NCBI RefSeq assembly: GCF_014851805.1
Contig: NZ_JACVAK010000001.1
Location: forward strand, 1,302,001-1,366,000
From: Pseudoxanthomonas sp. PXM02
Lineage (GTDB): Bacteria; Pseudomonadota; Gammaproteobacteria; Xanthomonadales; Xanthomonadaceae
Length of the DNA: 64,000 nucleotides
Direction: 5' to 3'
In this document: positions 33,770 to 43,429 of the stretch, piece by piece
How the letters are laid out: each line of letters opens with the position of its first letter
Position numbering within the stretch: the stretch's first letter is position 1
Notes under the pieces: model-generated
Databases searched by the model: none
What the model was told of the DNA's origin: nothing
Seen by the model: the letters and a program-made list of their open reading frames with translations, nothing else
Position numbers and translations under genes: made by a program

Positions 33770-34577
33770 ACAAGGCCTTTCTCGGCGCGCCGGTGATCTC
33801 CGCCGCCAGCTTGGCGGCAGCCGACGGAGGAAGGTGCTCGTTGAGCAGCGCGTAGACGCGTCGGCCCTCGACCAGGCGCGCGTCCATGTCGTCGCCGGCG
33901 CCCTGCACCATCACCACGAACTCGCCCTTGCGCTGGTTGTCGTCCGCTTCGACCTGCGCCAGCAGGTTGGCCAGCGAGCCATCGAGGACGGTTTCGAACA
34001 GCTTGGTCAGCTCGCGTGCCAGCACCGCCGGACGGTCATCACCGAAGGCTGCCCGCATGTCGGCCAGCGACTCGGCGATGCGGTGGGAGGATTCGTAGAA
34101 CACCAGCGTGCGCGTCTCGCCGGCCAAGCGCTGCAGCGTTTCGCGCCGTGCCGACGCTTTGGCCGGCAGGAAGCCCTCGAAGGTGAACCGGTCGCTGGGC
34201 AGCCCTGCCACACTGAGCGCCGCGATGGCCGCGCACGCACCAGGCAGCGGACTGACCTTGATGCCGGCCGCACGCGCTGCGCGCACCAGGCGGAAACCGG
34301 GATCGCTGACCAGCGGCGTGCCGGCATCGCTCACCAGGGCCAGCGACTCGCCGGCCAGCAGCCGTTCGACCACGCGCTGCGACAGCGCGTCCTCGTTGTG
34401 CTCGTGCAGGGCCAACAACGGCGTGGACACGCCGAAGTGCGACATCAGCTGGCCACTGCGGCGGGTGTCCTCCGCACAGATCGCCGCCACGCTCCGCAGG
34501 GTCTCCAGCGCACGCGGCGTCAGGTCGCCCAGGTTGCCGATCGGGGTGGCGACGATGAACAGGGTTCCTGCGGGCAT
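33759..34577 (-). CDS. rsmI: 16S rRNA 2'-O-ribose C1402 methyltransferase RsmI
   Basis: Tetrapyrrole-methylase-fold enzyme that 2'-O-methylates C1402, the same nucleotide that RsmH (30376) modifies on the base. The 272-residue protein has GTLFIVATPIGNLGDLTPRA at the N-terminus, AEDTRRSGQLMSHFGV, the SAM-site stretch VSDAGTPLVSDPGF and PLPGACAAIAAL. The ATG at 34577 is set by homology; a long open upstream extension is not conserved. It is divergent from lpoA, the arrangement found in many gammaproteobacteria, and the two likely share overlapping -10 boxes near 34603-34612. Confidence 0.96.
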   Translation of the reverse strand: MPAGTLFIVATPIGNLGDLTPRALETLRSVAAICAEDTRRSGQLMSHFGVSTPLLALHEHNEDALSQRVVERLLAGESLALVSDAGTPLVSDPGFRLVRAARAAGIKVSPLPGACAAIAALSVAGLPSDRFTFEGFLPAKASARRETLQRLAGETRTLVFYESSHRIAESLADMRAAFGDDRPAVLARELTKLFETVLDGSLANLLAQVEADDNQRKGEFVVMVQGAGDDMDARLVEGRRVYALLNEHLPPSAAAKLAAEITGAPRKALYGS

Positions 34578-34639
34578 TCCGGTGGGGCTCGATGGCTGGG
34601 GGTAGAATCGTAGCCGGTTCCCCTGCCTGAACACCGACG

Positions 34640-36058
34640 ATGCCCTTGGACCTGCCTGTCGTACGCACGCTTTCTGCACGCATCCGTCCCGCCCGGACCT
34701 TGGTGGCCCTGCTGCTGGTCGCCGTCCTGGCCAGCTGCGCGACAACCCCGGGCGCAGGTCCCACCACCTCGGCGGCGCGTTTTGCGCCGGCGTTCGCCAG
34801 CGCCGCGACGTTGGCCCGCCAGGATGCCGCCCTCACCGATCAGGCACGCATCGACAACGCGCGCGAGATCGACCGCCTGCTGGCCACGCTGGACGACGCC
34901 ACCCTGACCCGCGACGCCGCCGCCCTACCGTCGGGCGATCCGCTGTACAACTTCGCAGGCCGCGCCCTGCAGCGCCGCGGCCTGCCGCTGCCGCGCCCGT
35001 TCGACCGCGGCACGCAATGGCGCTTCGACACCGCCAACCGTCCGCCGGCCGAGTCCGACGGCTACCGCCCGCCAGTGAAGCTCGCCGTGCTGCTGCCGCT
35101 GTCGGGCAACCTCGCCACCGCCGCCGCACCCGTGCGCGACGGCCTGCTGGCCGGCTATTACGGTGAACGCCGCCGCCGTCCCGACATCCAGTTCTACGAC
35201 ACCACCGGCACCGCCGCCGGCGCGACCGCCGCCTACGCGCGCGCCACCACCGAAGGCGCCGACTTCGTCGTCGGCCCGCTCGGCCGCGACGAGGTCAGCG
35301 CGCTGTTCCAGCAACCGCAGCTCGCTACCCCCCTGCTGGTGCTGAACCGCGGCACCGTGGCCGTGCCCGACGGCAACGCCGGCTTCTCGCTGGCGCCGGA
35401 AGATGATGGCCTGGCCGCGGCGGAATACCTGTTCGCCCGCGAACGCCGCGCTGCACTGGTCATCGAAGGCAGCGACGACAACGGTCGACGCGCCTCGCAG
35501 GCGTTCGCCGAGCGGTTCGCCGAACGTGGCGGCAAGGTCACGCGGGTGATCCGCGTGCAGGACGCCCCCGGCGATCTCGCAGCCGTGCTCGCGAGCGCTG
35601 CTCAGGAAGGTGCCGATGCCGTGTTCCTGGCCGTACGTGGCGGCACCGCGCGCGCACTGACGCCGCAGCTGGCGCTGGCTGGCCTGGGCGGCAAGACACG
35701 CGTGGGCACCTCGCAGCTCACTTCGGGCACCGGCAAGCCGGAAGAAGACATGGCGCTGGACGGCATCGCCTTCCCGACCGAAGCCTGGACATCGCGGGGC
35801 GTGCCGGCCCTGCCCGCCGCCAGCGTCACCGGCGAGCGCGTGCCGACGGCGCGCGGCCCTGCGGCCCGCCTGTTCGCGTTCGGCTACGACGCCTGGTTGC
35901 TGACCGCCTATCTTGAGAAGCTGGCCACCGGCGCGAACGCCGAATTGCGTGGCGCCACCGGGCGCCTGCAACTGGACGGCTTCGGCAACGTGGTTCGCAC
36001 GCCCTCGTGGTCGACCTTCACCGGCGGCCGTCCTGCCCCGATCGCGGATGGCGGTTGA
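34640..36058 (+). CDS. LpoA/LppC-type penicillin-binding protein activator lipoprotein
   Basis: Outer-membrane lipoprotein expected to activate a class A penicillin-binding protein from outside. The 472-residue protein has a signal peptide with lipobox LASC (Cys about 33) and a C-terminal periplasmic-binding-protein-like domain beginning near [20 protein letters not shown], typical of LpoA-C. The N-terminal tetratricopeptide-type domain of E. coli LpoA is shortened here to about 100 residues. Position opposite rsmI and before yraN reproduces the yraL-yraM-yraN order. A TAGAAT -10-like box lies at 34603-34608. Which PBP it serves is unknown. Confidence 0.88.
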   Translation: MPLDLPVVRTLSARIRPARTLVALLLVAVLASCATTPGAGPTTSAARFAPAFASAATLARQDAALTDQARIDNAREIDRLLATLDDATLTRDAAALPSGDPLYNFAGRALQRRGLPLPRPFDRGTQWRFDTANRPPAESDGYRPPVKLAVLLPLSGNLATAAAPVRDGLLAGYYGERRRRPDIQFYDTTGTAAGATAAYARATTEGADFVVGPLGRDEVSALFQQPQLATPLLVLNRGTVAVPDGNAGFSLAPEDDGLAAAEYLFARERRAALVIEGSDDNGRRASQAFAERFAERGGKVTRVIRVQDAPGDLAAVLASAAQEGADAVFLAVRGGTARALTPQLALAGLGGKTRVGTSQLTSGTGKPEEDMALDGIAFPTEAWTSRGVPALPAASVTGERVPTARGPAARLFAFGYDAWLLTAYLEKLATGANAELRGATGRLQLDGFGNVVRTPSWSTFTGGRPAPIADGG

Positions 36059-36437
36059 CCGGCGCGCCCGCGGGCACGCCATCGAAGTCGCCGCACGCGA
36101 TCTGCTGCGGCGCGAAGGGCTGACCGAACTCGCCACCAACGCGAACTATCGTGGCGGCGAACTGGATCTGGTGATGCGCGACGCCACCCGACCGGGCACG
36201 CCGTCGGTGGTGTTCGTCGAAGTACGCTATCGGCAGTCGCAGGCCTTCGGTGGCGGCGCGGCGTCGATCGATGCCGGCAAGCGCCGCCGCCTGGTCCATG
36301 CGGCGCAGCGCTTCCTGCAGGATCACCCTGCCCTCGCCGACGCGCCGTGCCGGTTCGACGTGATCGATGCGCAGGGCGATCCCGCTTCGCCGCGGCTCGA
36401 ATGGATCCGCGACGCGTTCCGCGCGGACGAGGTCTGA
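36048..36437 (+). CDS. YraN/UPF0102 family nuclease-fold protein
   Basis: 129 residues with a restriction-endonuclease-like fold. It has [17 protein letters not shown], the acidic/catalytic motif [10 protein letters not shown] (usually GEIDLI in relatives), [17 protein letters not shown] and the late [13 protein letters not shown]. The family's biological role is not established. The ATG at 36048 lies within the last codons of lpoA (11-base overlap), indicating coupling. It converges on the next gene with 3 bases between stops. Confidence 0.9.
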   Translation: MAVDRRARGHAIEVAARDLLRREGLTELATNANYRGGELDLVMRDATRPGTPSVVFVEVRYRQSQAFGGGAASIDAGKRRRLVHAAQRFLQDHPALADAPCRFDVIDAQGDPASPRLEWIRDAFRADEV

Positions 36438-36440
36438 CCG

Positions 36441-37847
36441 CTACAAGCCGGCCGACAGCAGCAGCTCGCGCGCGAGTCCGTCTCCCTTCCTGCGCACCGA
36501 CGAGGGGACTCCTGCACGCAGGGTGCTCGCCAGCGCGGCGGCAGCGGAGCGCAATTCGGGCACGGCCGTGATTTCCCACAAGCGCCCACGCAGCAGTGGC
36601 CCCAGGCAGTAGAGCCCGCGTACCGTTGTGCCGTGGCGGTCGCGCACCTGCAGGTCGTCACCCACCTCCACGCCCAGGCCATGCGGATCGGGCGTTAGCA
36701 GGCCCGCGTCCACCAAGTGCGATACCAGCGGATGCGTGGTGCGCACGATGTCGGTGTCCAGTCCGGTGGCGCGGATCACGTAGTCGTATTGCGACACGTC
36801 CGCGTGTTCCTGCCCGCGGCCCTGCAGCAGCACTTCGGCCCCGTGTGCGCGCAGGCCGGCACGCAGCAGCCGTGCGGCGCGAACGCGCAGCTGTCCGCTC
36901 GCCTGCAGGGTGTCGAGTACCTCGGCCACGCGCGGCGCGATGCGGTGCCGCGCCACTTCCCAGTGCGAGCGCAGATGACGCAGGAAGCGCGCACGCTGCG
37001 TGTCCGGCAGACTGCGCCAGAACGCCTGCGTGTGCGGGCGCAGGCCATCGACCACACTGCGCCAGTCGGGCGCCACATGTACCAGCGAGCGTACCGCCGC
37101 GAGCAACGCGCGTACGTCGCGTCCCCCGAGCGCCTGGCGCACGCTGGGCGGCAGTTCGATCACCGGACCGGGCACGTCTGCATGCGCACGCGGCAGCAGT
37201 CCGTGACGCGAGATCGCGGTCAGCTCGCCGCGATGTCCACGCGCGGCGAGTGTCGATACCACGTCCGCCATGGTCAGTCCGGTGCCGACGATCAGCACGC
37301 GGGCGTCGGCTTCGATGCGCTCTAGTGCGTCGTCCTGCCAGGGCCACCCGATGTAGCGCTGGCTTTGCGCGAGTCGCGGCCCGATGCCGGCCAGCCGTTG
37401 CGGCGGCAGCGCACCCAGGGCCAGCACCACGCGGTCGCTGGCGAAATAACCACCATCATCGAGGTGCACGCGATATCCCTCGCCCACGCGACTGATCGCG
37501 ATGGCCTCCTGCCGCACCAGCGACAGGTTGCCCGCAACTTCGTGCGCTTCACGCAGACGCTCTGCGAGATAGTCGCCGTAAGCGACACGCGGCAGGAATT
37601 CGTCACGGCCCCGCGGCCCAAGGCTGAGCCACGCGGCGAAATCACCCGGCGCATCCGGATGCACGCCGAGATGACCGGCACGCACGTTGAGCAGGTGTTC
37701 CGGACGCGCCTGCCCGTAAGCCACGCCACGCGCGAACGTCTCGCCGACGCCGACCAGGCAGATGTCGGGCGCACCGTCTTCGGTCGATGCCAGCTGGCTG
37801 GCCAGTACGCTGCCGCTGAAACCTGCTCCCACGATGGTGATGCGCAT
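36441..37847 (-). CDS. FAD/NAD(P)-binding oxidoreductase (PF13454 type)
   Basis: 468-residue flavoprotein of unknown substrate. The N-terminal dinucleotide-binding GAGFSGSVLASQLA (about 7-20) and a second nucleotide-binding VLIVGTGLTMADVVSTLAA near residue 182 are visible. The segment FARGVAYGQARPEHLLNVRA is characteristic of the FAD-NAD(P)-binding family that includes E. coli YdhS. No signal peptide or membrane segment is seen. It stands alone, convergent with yraN and divergent from the next gene, so context gives no hint of a pathway. Confidence 0.85.
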   Translation of the reverse strand: MRITIVGAGFSGSVLASQLASTEDGAPDICLVGVGETFARGVAYGQARPEHLLNVRAGHLGVHPDAPGDFAAWLSLGPRGRDEFLPRVAYGDYLAERLREAHEVAGNLSLVRQEAIAISRVGEGYRVHLDDGGYFASDRVVLALGALPPQRLAGIGPRLAQSQRYIGWPWQDDALERIEADARVLIVGTGLTMADVVSTLAARGHRGELTAISRHGLLPRAHADVPGPVIELPPSVRQALGGRDVRALLAAVRSLVHVAPDWRSVVDGLRPHTQAFWRSLPDTQRARFLRHLRSHWEVARHRIAPRVAEVLDTLQASGQLRVRAARLLRAGLRAHGAEVLLQGRGQEHADVSQYDYVIRATGLDTDIVRTTHPLVSHLVDAGLLTPDPHGLGVEVGDDLQVRDRHGTTVRGLYCLGPLLRGRLWEITAVPELRSAAAALASTLRAGVPSSVRRKGDGLARELLLSAGL

Positions 37848-38081
37848 GTGTGTCCTCCGGTCGAATGGGCCGGGCGATTTCTAGCAGCCACTGTTCGCGC
37901 GGTTGTAAGGAATCGGTTAGCGCGGCACGACCTTTCGTCGTCACGCGTGCGTGTCGAACGCGAAGACATTGATTTACCGGCGCTGACACGCCCGCGCGCA
38001 CCGACATGGCGAACCGCCATGTGCACATGCCGCCGCAGCATCAGTGCAGGACAGCGCGCACGCGATCCGTACAATGCCGGC

Positions 38082-39458
38082 ATGGATGGAACACTGCCCC
38101 CTGCGCTGCACGATGCGATGTCGGCCCGACTCGGCGATGGCTGGCTGACCGGCGAGGCCTGCCGCCCTTTCGGCGGCGACGATTCACGACGCTGGGCGAT
38201 GCCGACGGCCGTCGCATTGCCGAGCACGCAGGACGATGTCGTCGCGCTGGTGCGCGCCTGCCGTGAACACCGCATGCCGATCATCGCGCGCGGTGCCGGC
38301 ACGGCCACGACCGGTGCCGCGGTACCCACGCAAGGTGGTGTGGTGGTGTCGTTCGCGCGCATGAACCGTATCGTCGACGTGCGCGCTGCCGATCGCTGCG
38401 TGGTGGTGGGACCGGGCGTGCTCAATGGCGAGCTTCAGCACGCGCTCGCGCCGCACGGCCTGTTCTGGCCGCCGGATCCGTCCAGCGCCGACCTTTGCAG
38501 TGTCGGCGGCAATCTCGCGACCAATGCCGGCGGTCCACGCGCGGTGAAGTACGGCACCGCGCGCGACAACGTGCTGGGCCTGGTGGCCGTGACCGGCGCG
38601 GGTGAGTTGATCCGCTGCGGCGGTGCCTACACCAAGGATGCGACCGGCTACGACCTCACCCACCTGGTGGTCGGCAGCGAAGGGACACTCGCGATCATCG
38701 TCGAAGCGACGCTGAAACTCGCGCCGCGACCGCGCGCGCAGGCAGGCCTGCGCGTGCTGTACCGCGATGCCGCGACCGCCGCCGCCGCGGTGTCGCGCAT
38801 CATGGCGCGACCGGCGACGCCGGCGATGCTGGAGTTCATGGACCGCAGCGCCATCGCGCTGATCCGCCGCAACGGCAGCGACGTGCCGGACGCGGGCGCG
38901 ATGCTGCTGGTCGAAGCCGATGGCGACGACGACACGCTGCCCTACGCGTTGCAGGCGCTGGCCGACGCGGCGGAAGGCGACGGCATGATCGCGCTCGACG
39001 TCGCCGCCGACGGCAGCGCGCGCGATCGCCTGTGGGCGGCGCGGCGGGCATTGTCGCCCGCACTGCGCACGATCAAGCCCGGCAAGATCAACGAGGACGT
39101 CGTGGTGCCGGTATCGCGCATCCCGGATCTGGTCGCAGCGATGGAAGCCCTGTCCGTCAATGCGGCGCTGCCGATCGTGGTGTTCGGCCACGCCGGCAAC
39201 GGCAACCTGCACGTCAACATCATGTACGACGATGCCGATGCCGCCGAGACGGAACGCGCGTATGCGGCATTGCCCACGGTGTTCGCCACCGTGCTCGCGT
39301 TGGGCGGCACGCTGTCCGGTGAACACGGCATCGGCCTGAGCAAGCGCGCCTACATGTCCGACGCGTTCTCGCCGGCGACGCTGGCAGCGATGCGCGCCAT
39401 AAAGACGGCCCTCGACCCGGACGGCATCCTCAATCCGGGCAAGGTGCTGCCGCCCTGA
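38082..39458 (+). CDS. GlcD-type FAD-linked oxidase (2-hydroxyacid dehydrogenase)
   Basis: 458-residue flavoenzyme that should oxidise a 2-hydroxyacid such as D-lactate, glycolate or D-2-hydroxyglutarate. The PCMH FAD domain has PIIARGAGTATTGAAV, DPSSADLCSVGGNLATNAGG and YDLTHLVVGSEGTL. The C-terminal cap has FGHAGNGNLHVNIMYDD, LGGTLSGEHGIGLSK and DPDGILNPGKV. The ATG at 38082 is chosen by homology. A TACAAT box ends 6 bases before it with no Shine-Dalgarno sequence between, so the mRNA may be leaderless. The 234 bases before it hold no other gene. The substrate is not determined by sequence. Confidence 0.88.
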   Translation: MDGTLPPALHDAMSARLGDGWLTGEACRPFGGDDSRRWAMPTAVALPSTQDDVVALVRACREHRMPIIARGAGTATTGAAVPTQGGVVVSFARMNRIVDVRAADRCVVVGPGVLNGELQHALAPHGLFWPPDPSSADLCSVGGNLATNAGGPRAVKYGTARDNVLGLVAVTGAGELIRCGGAYTKDATGYDLTHLVVGSEGTLAIIVEATLKLAPRPRAQAGLRVLYRDAATAAAAVSRIMARPATPAMLEFMDRSAIALIRRNGSDVPDAGAMLLVEADGDDDTLPYALQALADAAEGDGMIALDVAADGSARDRLWAARRALSPALRTIKPGKINEDVVVPVSRIPDLVAAMEALSVNAALPIVVFGHAGNGNLHVNIMYDDADAAETERAYAALPTVFATVLALGGTLSGEHGIGLSKRAYMSDAFSPATLAAMRAIKTALDPDGILNPGKVLPP

Positions 39459-39473
39459 CGGCGCGGACGTCGA

Positions 39474-41054
39474 TCAGCGCAGCGGTACGCGCAACCGCGA
39501 CGGCGCGGCGGCCGGCGACGAGAACGTCACCGTCCCACCCAGACCCACTGCCTCCGTGTAGCGCGGATCGTGCGTGTCGACCACCAGCACCAAGCGATGG
39601 CCAGCCGGTACACGCGCGGCATTCGCTTCCAGGGTCATGTCGATCGTGCGCGCCTGGCCGGCGGTGACGTCGCGCAGGCTGTAAGGCTTGTGGGTGATCA
39701 GCGTGCCGATGCCCCACGCGTCCATGCTGTAGAGATAGGCGAACAGGGTGACGTTGCGCTGGCTGGGCGTCACCGTCACGCGCAGCGTCGGCGATCCGGC
39801 CAGCGTGCGCTCGCCCGCTATCGCCGGCCCCACCCACACGCCGGCACCGGCGCGATTCACCAGCGGCACCGAGGCCGTCGTGGGTGCGCCCAGGCCCTGC
39901 AGCAATCCGCTCAACAGCACCACGCCGGAATCGGCGACGGTCGGCACGCCGGTGGCAATGCGATGGCTCCAGCCGGTCGACGCGCCACTCACCAGTGCGC
40001 CGGTGGGCGCGAGCCAGCCCGTCGGTGCAGCCAATCCGTATTCGGTCGGCGTTGCCTGCACCGCATTCCAGTCCGCATACGACAGCCAGCGGCCTTCGCG
40101 CGTGGACAAGCGCACCGGCGCTTCACCTTCCACGCCATTGACCCGTCCCTTCAGATACCGGTCGAACCAGCGCGTCGTCGCGTCGTAGACCTGGTTCGGC
40201 AGGCCCAGCGCGCCCGGCAGCTCCGCGGTCGCGTGATCGCCCTGGCTGAAGATCAACTGCTTCGGTCCACGAAGGCGGTTGTAGAAGTCCACGTACTGGT
40301 TCGGCGGGAACAGGCCGTCGTTGAACGCGTTCGCCAGCAGCACCGCGGTGCCCTGCCGGTTCAGCGCGTCGACTTCGTGCACCACGCCGCGACTGGACGC
40401 CTGCGGCAGGAAGCCTTGCACCGCGCCATCGAAATCGCCGAGCACGGCGCGCGTGGTGATGCGTGCGAGATCCGGTCCCGGGCGACCCGTCGCCACGCCC
40501 GCGGCGACCAGCAGGGTGACGCCCTGCTCGGAGACGGTCTGGTTCGCGTACAGCGAGGCTTCCAGGTCCGCCCAGCCGCTCAGCGCGGCCACCGCACGGA
40601 TGCGTGGATCGCGTGCCGCGGCCAGCAGGCTGGTGCCCGCACCGTAGGAAATACCTGACGCGCCGATCGCGCTCGGGTTGGACGGCGTGTTGGCGAGCGC
40701 CCAGTCGATGACCGCGCTGACGTCCTCGACCGTCGCCGGTCCGGCGATATCGATCTGCCCGGCGGAATCCCAGAAGCCGCGCGAGGTGTAGCTGACGACG
40801 ACGTAGCCGTTCGAGGCGAGCTGGCTGGCGCGGCCGACGTACTCCAGGTTAGGCAGCGCCCAGCTGGCCGGCATGACGATCAGCGGGAACGGGCCGTTGC
40901 CCTGCCCCTGCGGTACCAGCACCAGCGCACCGAGCTGTGTGCCGTCCCAACTGCGGATGCGTTCGTAGGTCTTGCTGTAGCCGGCGGCGAGGGCCGCCGA
41001 AGAGAACACCAGCAACACGACGGCCAGCAGGCCGCGCCAGACGGATCGGTTCAT
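39474..41054 (-). CDS. Secreted CocE/NonD-type serine hydrolase
   Basis: 526-residue alpha/beta hydrolase with a C-terminal beta-sandwich as in X-Pro dipeptidyl peptidase and cocaine esterase. A signal peptide (residues 1-23, ending SSAALA) is followed by the hydrolase core with nucleophile motif GISYGAG (Ser about 147), SYTSRGFWDSAG and DHATAELPG carrying the likely catalytic His. The last ~200 residues form the jelly-roll region with RVTVTPSQRNVTLFAYLYSM. ATG at 41054 gives the signal peptide; a long open upstream extension is not credible. Likely a periplasmic or secreted acyl- or peptide-hydrolase; substrate unknown. Confidence 0.85.
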   Translation of the reverse strand: MNRSVWRGLLAVVLLVFSSAALAAGYSKTYERIRSWDGTQLGALVLVPQGQGNGPFPLIVMPASWALPNLEYVGRASQLASNGYVVVSYTSRGFWDSAGQIDIAGPATVEDVSAVIDWALANTPSNPSAIGASGISYGAGTSLLAAARDPRIRAVAALSGWADLEASLYANQTVSEQGVTLLVAAGVATGRPGPDLARITTRAVLGDFDGAVQGFLPQASSRGVVHEVDALNRQGTAVLLANAFNDGLFPPNQYVDFYNRLRGPKQLIFSQGDHATAELPGALGLPNQVYDATTRWFDRYLKGRVNGVEGEAPVRLSTREGRWLSYADWNAVQATPTEYGLAAPTGWLAPTGALVSGASTGWSHRIATGVPTVADSGVVLLSGLLQGLGAPTTASVPLVNRAGAGVWVGPAIAGERTLAGSPTLRVTVTPSQRNVTLFAYLYSMDAWGIGTLITHKPYSLRDVTAGQARTIDMTLEANAARVPAGHRLVLVVDTHDPRYTEAVGLGGTVTFSSPAAAPSRLRVPLR

Positions 41055-41199
41055 GCAGAGGTTCCTCACAGGCGAGGCCAGGCGGGAGGGCCTGGCTGGA
41101 AAGCGATGCGATGGAACCCGTCGGGGGGGAACGAGCCATGCGACCATACCATCAGGTATGGGATGGGCCACGCTGCGGTGCAGCGCTGACCGTATGGAC

Positions 41200-42147
41200 T
41201 CAGCCGAAGTGGTCGTAACCCGTGCGTGGCGGCTGCCAGACGGCTCCGGCGGCATCGACCGCCACCACGCCGCTGCCGGCGGTGATGCGGCCGATGCGGG
41301 TGACGCGCAGATCCAGCCGGGAAGCAAGCGACGCGATGCGCTCGCGGTGCGATGCATCGGCCGTGAAACAGAGCTCGTAATCGTCGCCACCCGCGGCCTG
41401 CAGCGCAGGGCGCGCAACGTCGTCGAACGCGTCCATCAGTGCTTCCGACGCGGGCAAGGACGGGATGTCGATCCGTGCGCCTACGTCGCTGCGGGCACAG
41501 ATATGGCCAAGATCGGCGAGCAGGCCGTCGGACACATCCACGCAGGCGCTTGCCAGCGCTGCCAGCGCTCGCCCCGCATGCACGCGCGGCGTGGGGCGGT
41601 CCAGGCGACGGCGCAGCGGATGCGCGGGTTCACGATCCAGCAGTACGAGCGCACCGGCGGCATCGCCCAGCGTGCCGGTCACCCAGACATCGTCGCCTGC
41701 CTGCGCGCCATCACGACGCAGCGCGCTGCCGGCATCCACGAAGCCCATGGCCGTCACCGACAGCGACAAGGGACCGCGTGTCGTATCACCGCCCACCAGT
41801 GCGATGCCGTGTTCGCCGGCCAGCGCGAGGAAACCATCGAGGAACGCGTCCATCCATGCCGTATCGGACTGCGGCAACGACAGCGACAGCGTGCACCAGG
41901 CGGGTTCGGCGCCCATCGCGGCGAGATCGGAGAGATTCACCGCCAGCGCCTTCCAGCCGATGTCGGCGGGCGCGGTACGGCGCGGGAAATGCACGCCCTC
42001 GTTGAGCGTGTCGGCGGTGACGGCCAGGTGCCGGCCCGGAGGCGGCGCCAGCAGGGCGGCGTCGTCGCCGATGCCGAGCACGATGTCGTCGCGCGTGCCC
42101 GCGCGAGCGCGGATGCGGGCGATCAGGTCGAATTCGCCGGTCGCCAT
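41200..42147 (-). CDS. thiL: Thiamine-monophosphate kinase
   Basis: PurM-fold kinase that converts thiamine monophosphate to the diphosphate cofactor. The 315-residue protein has GEFDLIARI at the N-terminus, IGDDAALLAPPPG with metal-binding aspartates, KALAVNLSDLAAMGA, VGGDTTRGPLS and DVSDGLLADLGHI. It is the last gene of a minus-strand group that includes nusB and the riboflavin genes, the usual rib-nusB-thiL order, although a small HhH gene is inserted between nusB and thiL. The 145 bases after it hold nothing I recognise. Confidence 0.97.
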   Translation of the reverse strand: MATGEFDLIARIRARAGTRDDIVLGIGDDAALLAPPPGRHLAVTADTLNEGVHFPRRTAPADIGWKALAVNLSDLAAMGAEPAWCTLSLSLPQSDTAWMDAFLDGFLALAGEHGIALVGGDTTRGPLSLSVTAMGFVDAGSALRRDGAQAGDDVWVTGTLGDAAGALVLLDREPAHPLRRRLDRPTPRVHAGRALAALASACVDVSDGLLADLGHICARSDVGARIDIPSLPASEALMDAFDDVARPALQAAGGDDYELCFTADASHRERIASLASRLDLRVTRIGRITAGSGVVAVDAAGAVWQPPRTGYDHFG

Positions 42148-42154
42148 GGCGTGG

Positions 42155-42406
42155 TCAGCCCCGCGTGCGCGCCAGGTCGATGGCGGCCTGGATCGCCGCG
42201 CGCGCCTGCGGGCTGTTCTTCCAGCAGGAAGAACCGGTCAGGCCGGCGGCACTGGCGACGATCTCCGACGGCTCCGCCGTGGCCAACTGCCGCAGCGACG
42301 CGATGCCCATCTGTTTGAGGCGCTGCACGACGGTGGGACCGACACCCTTCAGCGCAAGCAGCGCATCGCGTTCGTCGGCGGCAAAGCGCGTGTCGCCGGC
42401 CGCCAT
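42155..42406 (-). CDS. Small helix-hairpin-helix protein (Cdd1-like)
   Basis: 83 residues with a helix-hairpin-helix motif in LLALKGVGPTVVQRLKQMGI, followed by a second helical repeat (LRQLATAEPSEIVASAAGLTG) and CWKNSPQARAAIQAAI. This pattern matches the 'pathogenicity locus Cdd1' family, whose function is unknown. HhH motifs usually contact DNA or RNA backbone. It starts 1 base after the nusB stop and ends 7 bases before thiL, so it is almost certainly in that operon. The longer upstream frame overlaps nusB and is ignored. Confidence 0.8.
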   Translation of the reverse strand: MAAGDTRFAADERDALLALKGVGPTVVQRLKQMGIASLRQLATAEPSEIVASAAGLTGSSCWKNSPQARAAIQAAIDLARTRG

Positions 42407-42407
42407 G

Positions 42408-42875
42408 TCAGCGGCGCGCCTGCGCCTCGGCCGGACGCCATTCGACGGCGGCGTGGTCGAGCACGCCGTTGATGTAGGTGTGGCCGTGTTCGGAACCGAA
42501 CCGCTTGGCGGTTTCGATGGCCTCATTGAGCACCACGCGGTACGGCACGTCGAGGCGATGGATCAGTTCGTAGGCGGCGATGCGCAGCACCGCGCGCTCG
42601 ATGGGATCGACTTCCTCCACCGTACGGTCGAGGAACGGCAGCAGCGCCTCGTCCAGCGAGGCGCGATGACGGACGACACCGCGCACCAGGTCTTCGAAAT
42701 ATTCGAGGTCGGCGATCTCGTGCGCCTGCTCGTGCGCGAACTGCGCGATGACCTGGCCGACTTCGCCACCCGACATCTGCCACGCGTAGACGGCCTGCAG
42801 CGCGCGGCGGCGCGCACGGGCGCGCGTGACCGGGTCGACGCCGTCCTTGCGGTGGGGATGATGATGTCGGCTCAC
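42408..42875 (-). CDS. nusB: Transcription antitermination factor NusB
   Basis: RNA-binding protein that joins NusE (S10) on boxA in rRNA antitermination. The 155-residue protein begins at a GTG preceded by AGGAGCAGAC; its first residues are His-rich (SRHHHPHRKDG). Then come ARRRALQAVYAWQMSGG, DEALLPFLDRTVEEVDPIER and AYRVVLNEAIETAKRFGSEH-like YRVVLNEAIETAKRFGSE, and the terminal YINGVLDHAA. The upstream ATG of the open frame adds 40 unrelated residues and is rejected. It follows ribH by 22 bases. Confidence 0.96.
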   Translation of the reverse strand: MSRHHHPHRKDGVDPVTRARARRRALQAVYAWQMSGGEVGQVIAQFAHEQAHEIADLEYFEDLVRGVVRHRASLDEALLPFLDRTVEEVDPIERAVLRIAAYELIHRLDVPYRVVLNEAIETAKRFGSEHGHTYINGVLDHAAVEWRPAEAQARR

Positions 42876-42897
42876 GTCTGCTCCTGCGATTCTGTAG

Positions 42898-43365
42898 TTA
42901 CGGCAACTGTTCCAGCAGCTGCGCCATCTCGATGGCGGCCAGCGCGGCTTCCTCGCCCTTGTTGCCATGGCTGCCGCCGGCGCGGGCCTCGGCATCCTCG
43001 ATGCGTTCCACCGCCAGCACGCCGTTCATCACCGGCACGCCGGTGTCGAGCTGCACGCGCATCAGGCCTTCGGCGCAGCGGTCGGCGACGTGTTCGTAGT
43101 GGCGGGTATCGCCACGGATCACGCAGCCCAGCGCGATGATGGCGGCATGGTCGCCGCCCGCGGCGAGGCGCGCGGCGACCAGCGGGATTTCCCACGCGCC
43201 CGGCACCCGCACCACGTCGATCGCGTCCTCGCCCACGCCGTTGCCGGCCAGGCTCTGGCGCGCGCCGGCCACCAGCACATCGGTGATGCGCGGGTTCCAG
43301 CGGCTGGCGATGATCGCGAAGCGGGCGCCGTCGGGCGCGCGCAGATCGCCTTCGTAGTGGGACAT
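42898..43365 (-). CDS. ribH: 6,7-dimethyl-8-ribityllumazine synthase
   Basis: Condenses the RibB product with the pyrimidine intermediate to give lumazine, the substrate of RibE. The 155-residue protein has [49 protein letters not shown] (His of the active site) and [20 protein letters not shown] at 43365 gives the normal length. It lies 64 bases downstream of ribBX within the riboflavin operon. Confidence 0.98.
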   Translation of the reverse strand: MSHYEGDLRAPDGARFAIIASRWNPRITDVLVAGARQSLAGNGVGEDAIDVVRVPGAWEIPLVAARLAAGGDHAAIIALGCVIRGDTRHYEHVADRCAEGLMRVQLDTGVPVMNGVLAVERIEDAEARAGGSHGNKGEEAALAAIEMAQLLEQLP

Positions 43366-43429
43366 GGCGGGTTCCTTGGGGGTGGGCAAGTCTACCAGCC
43401 GGGGCGACCGGCCGGTCTGCCGGCGGGGG

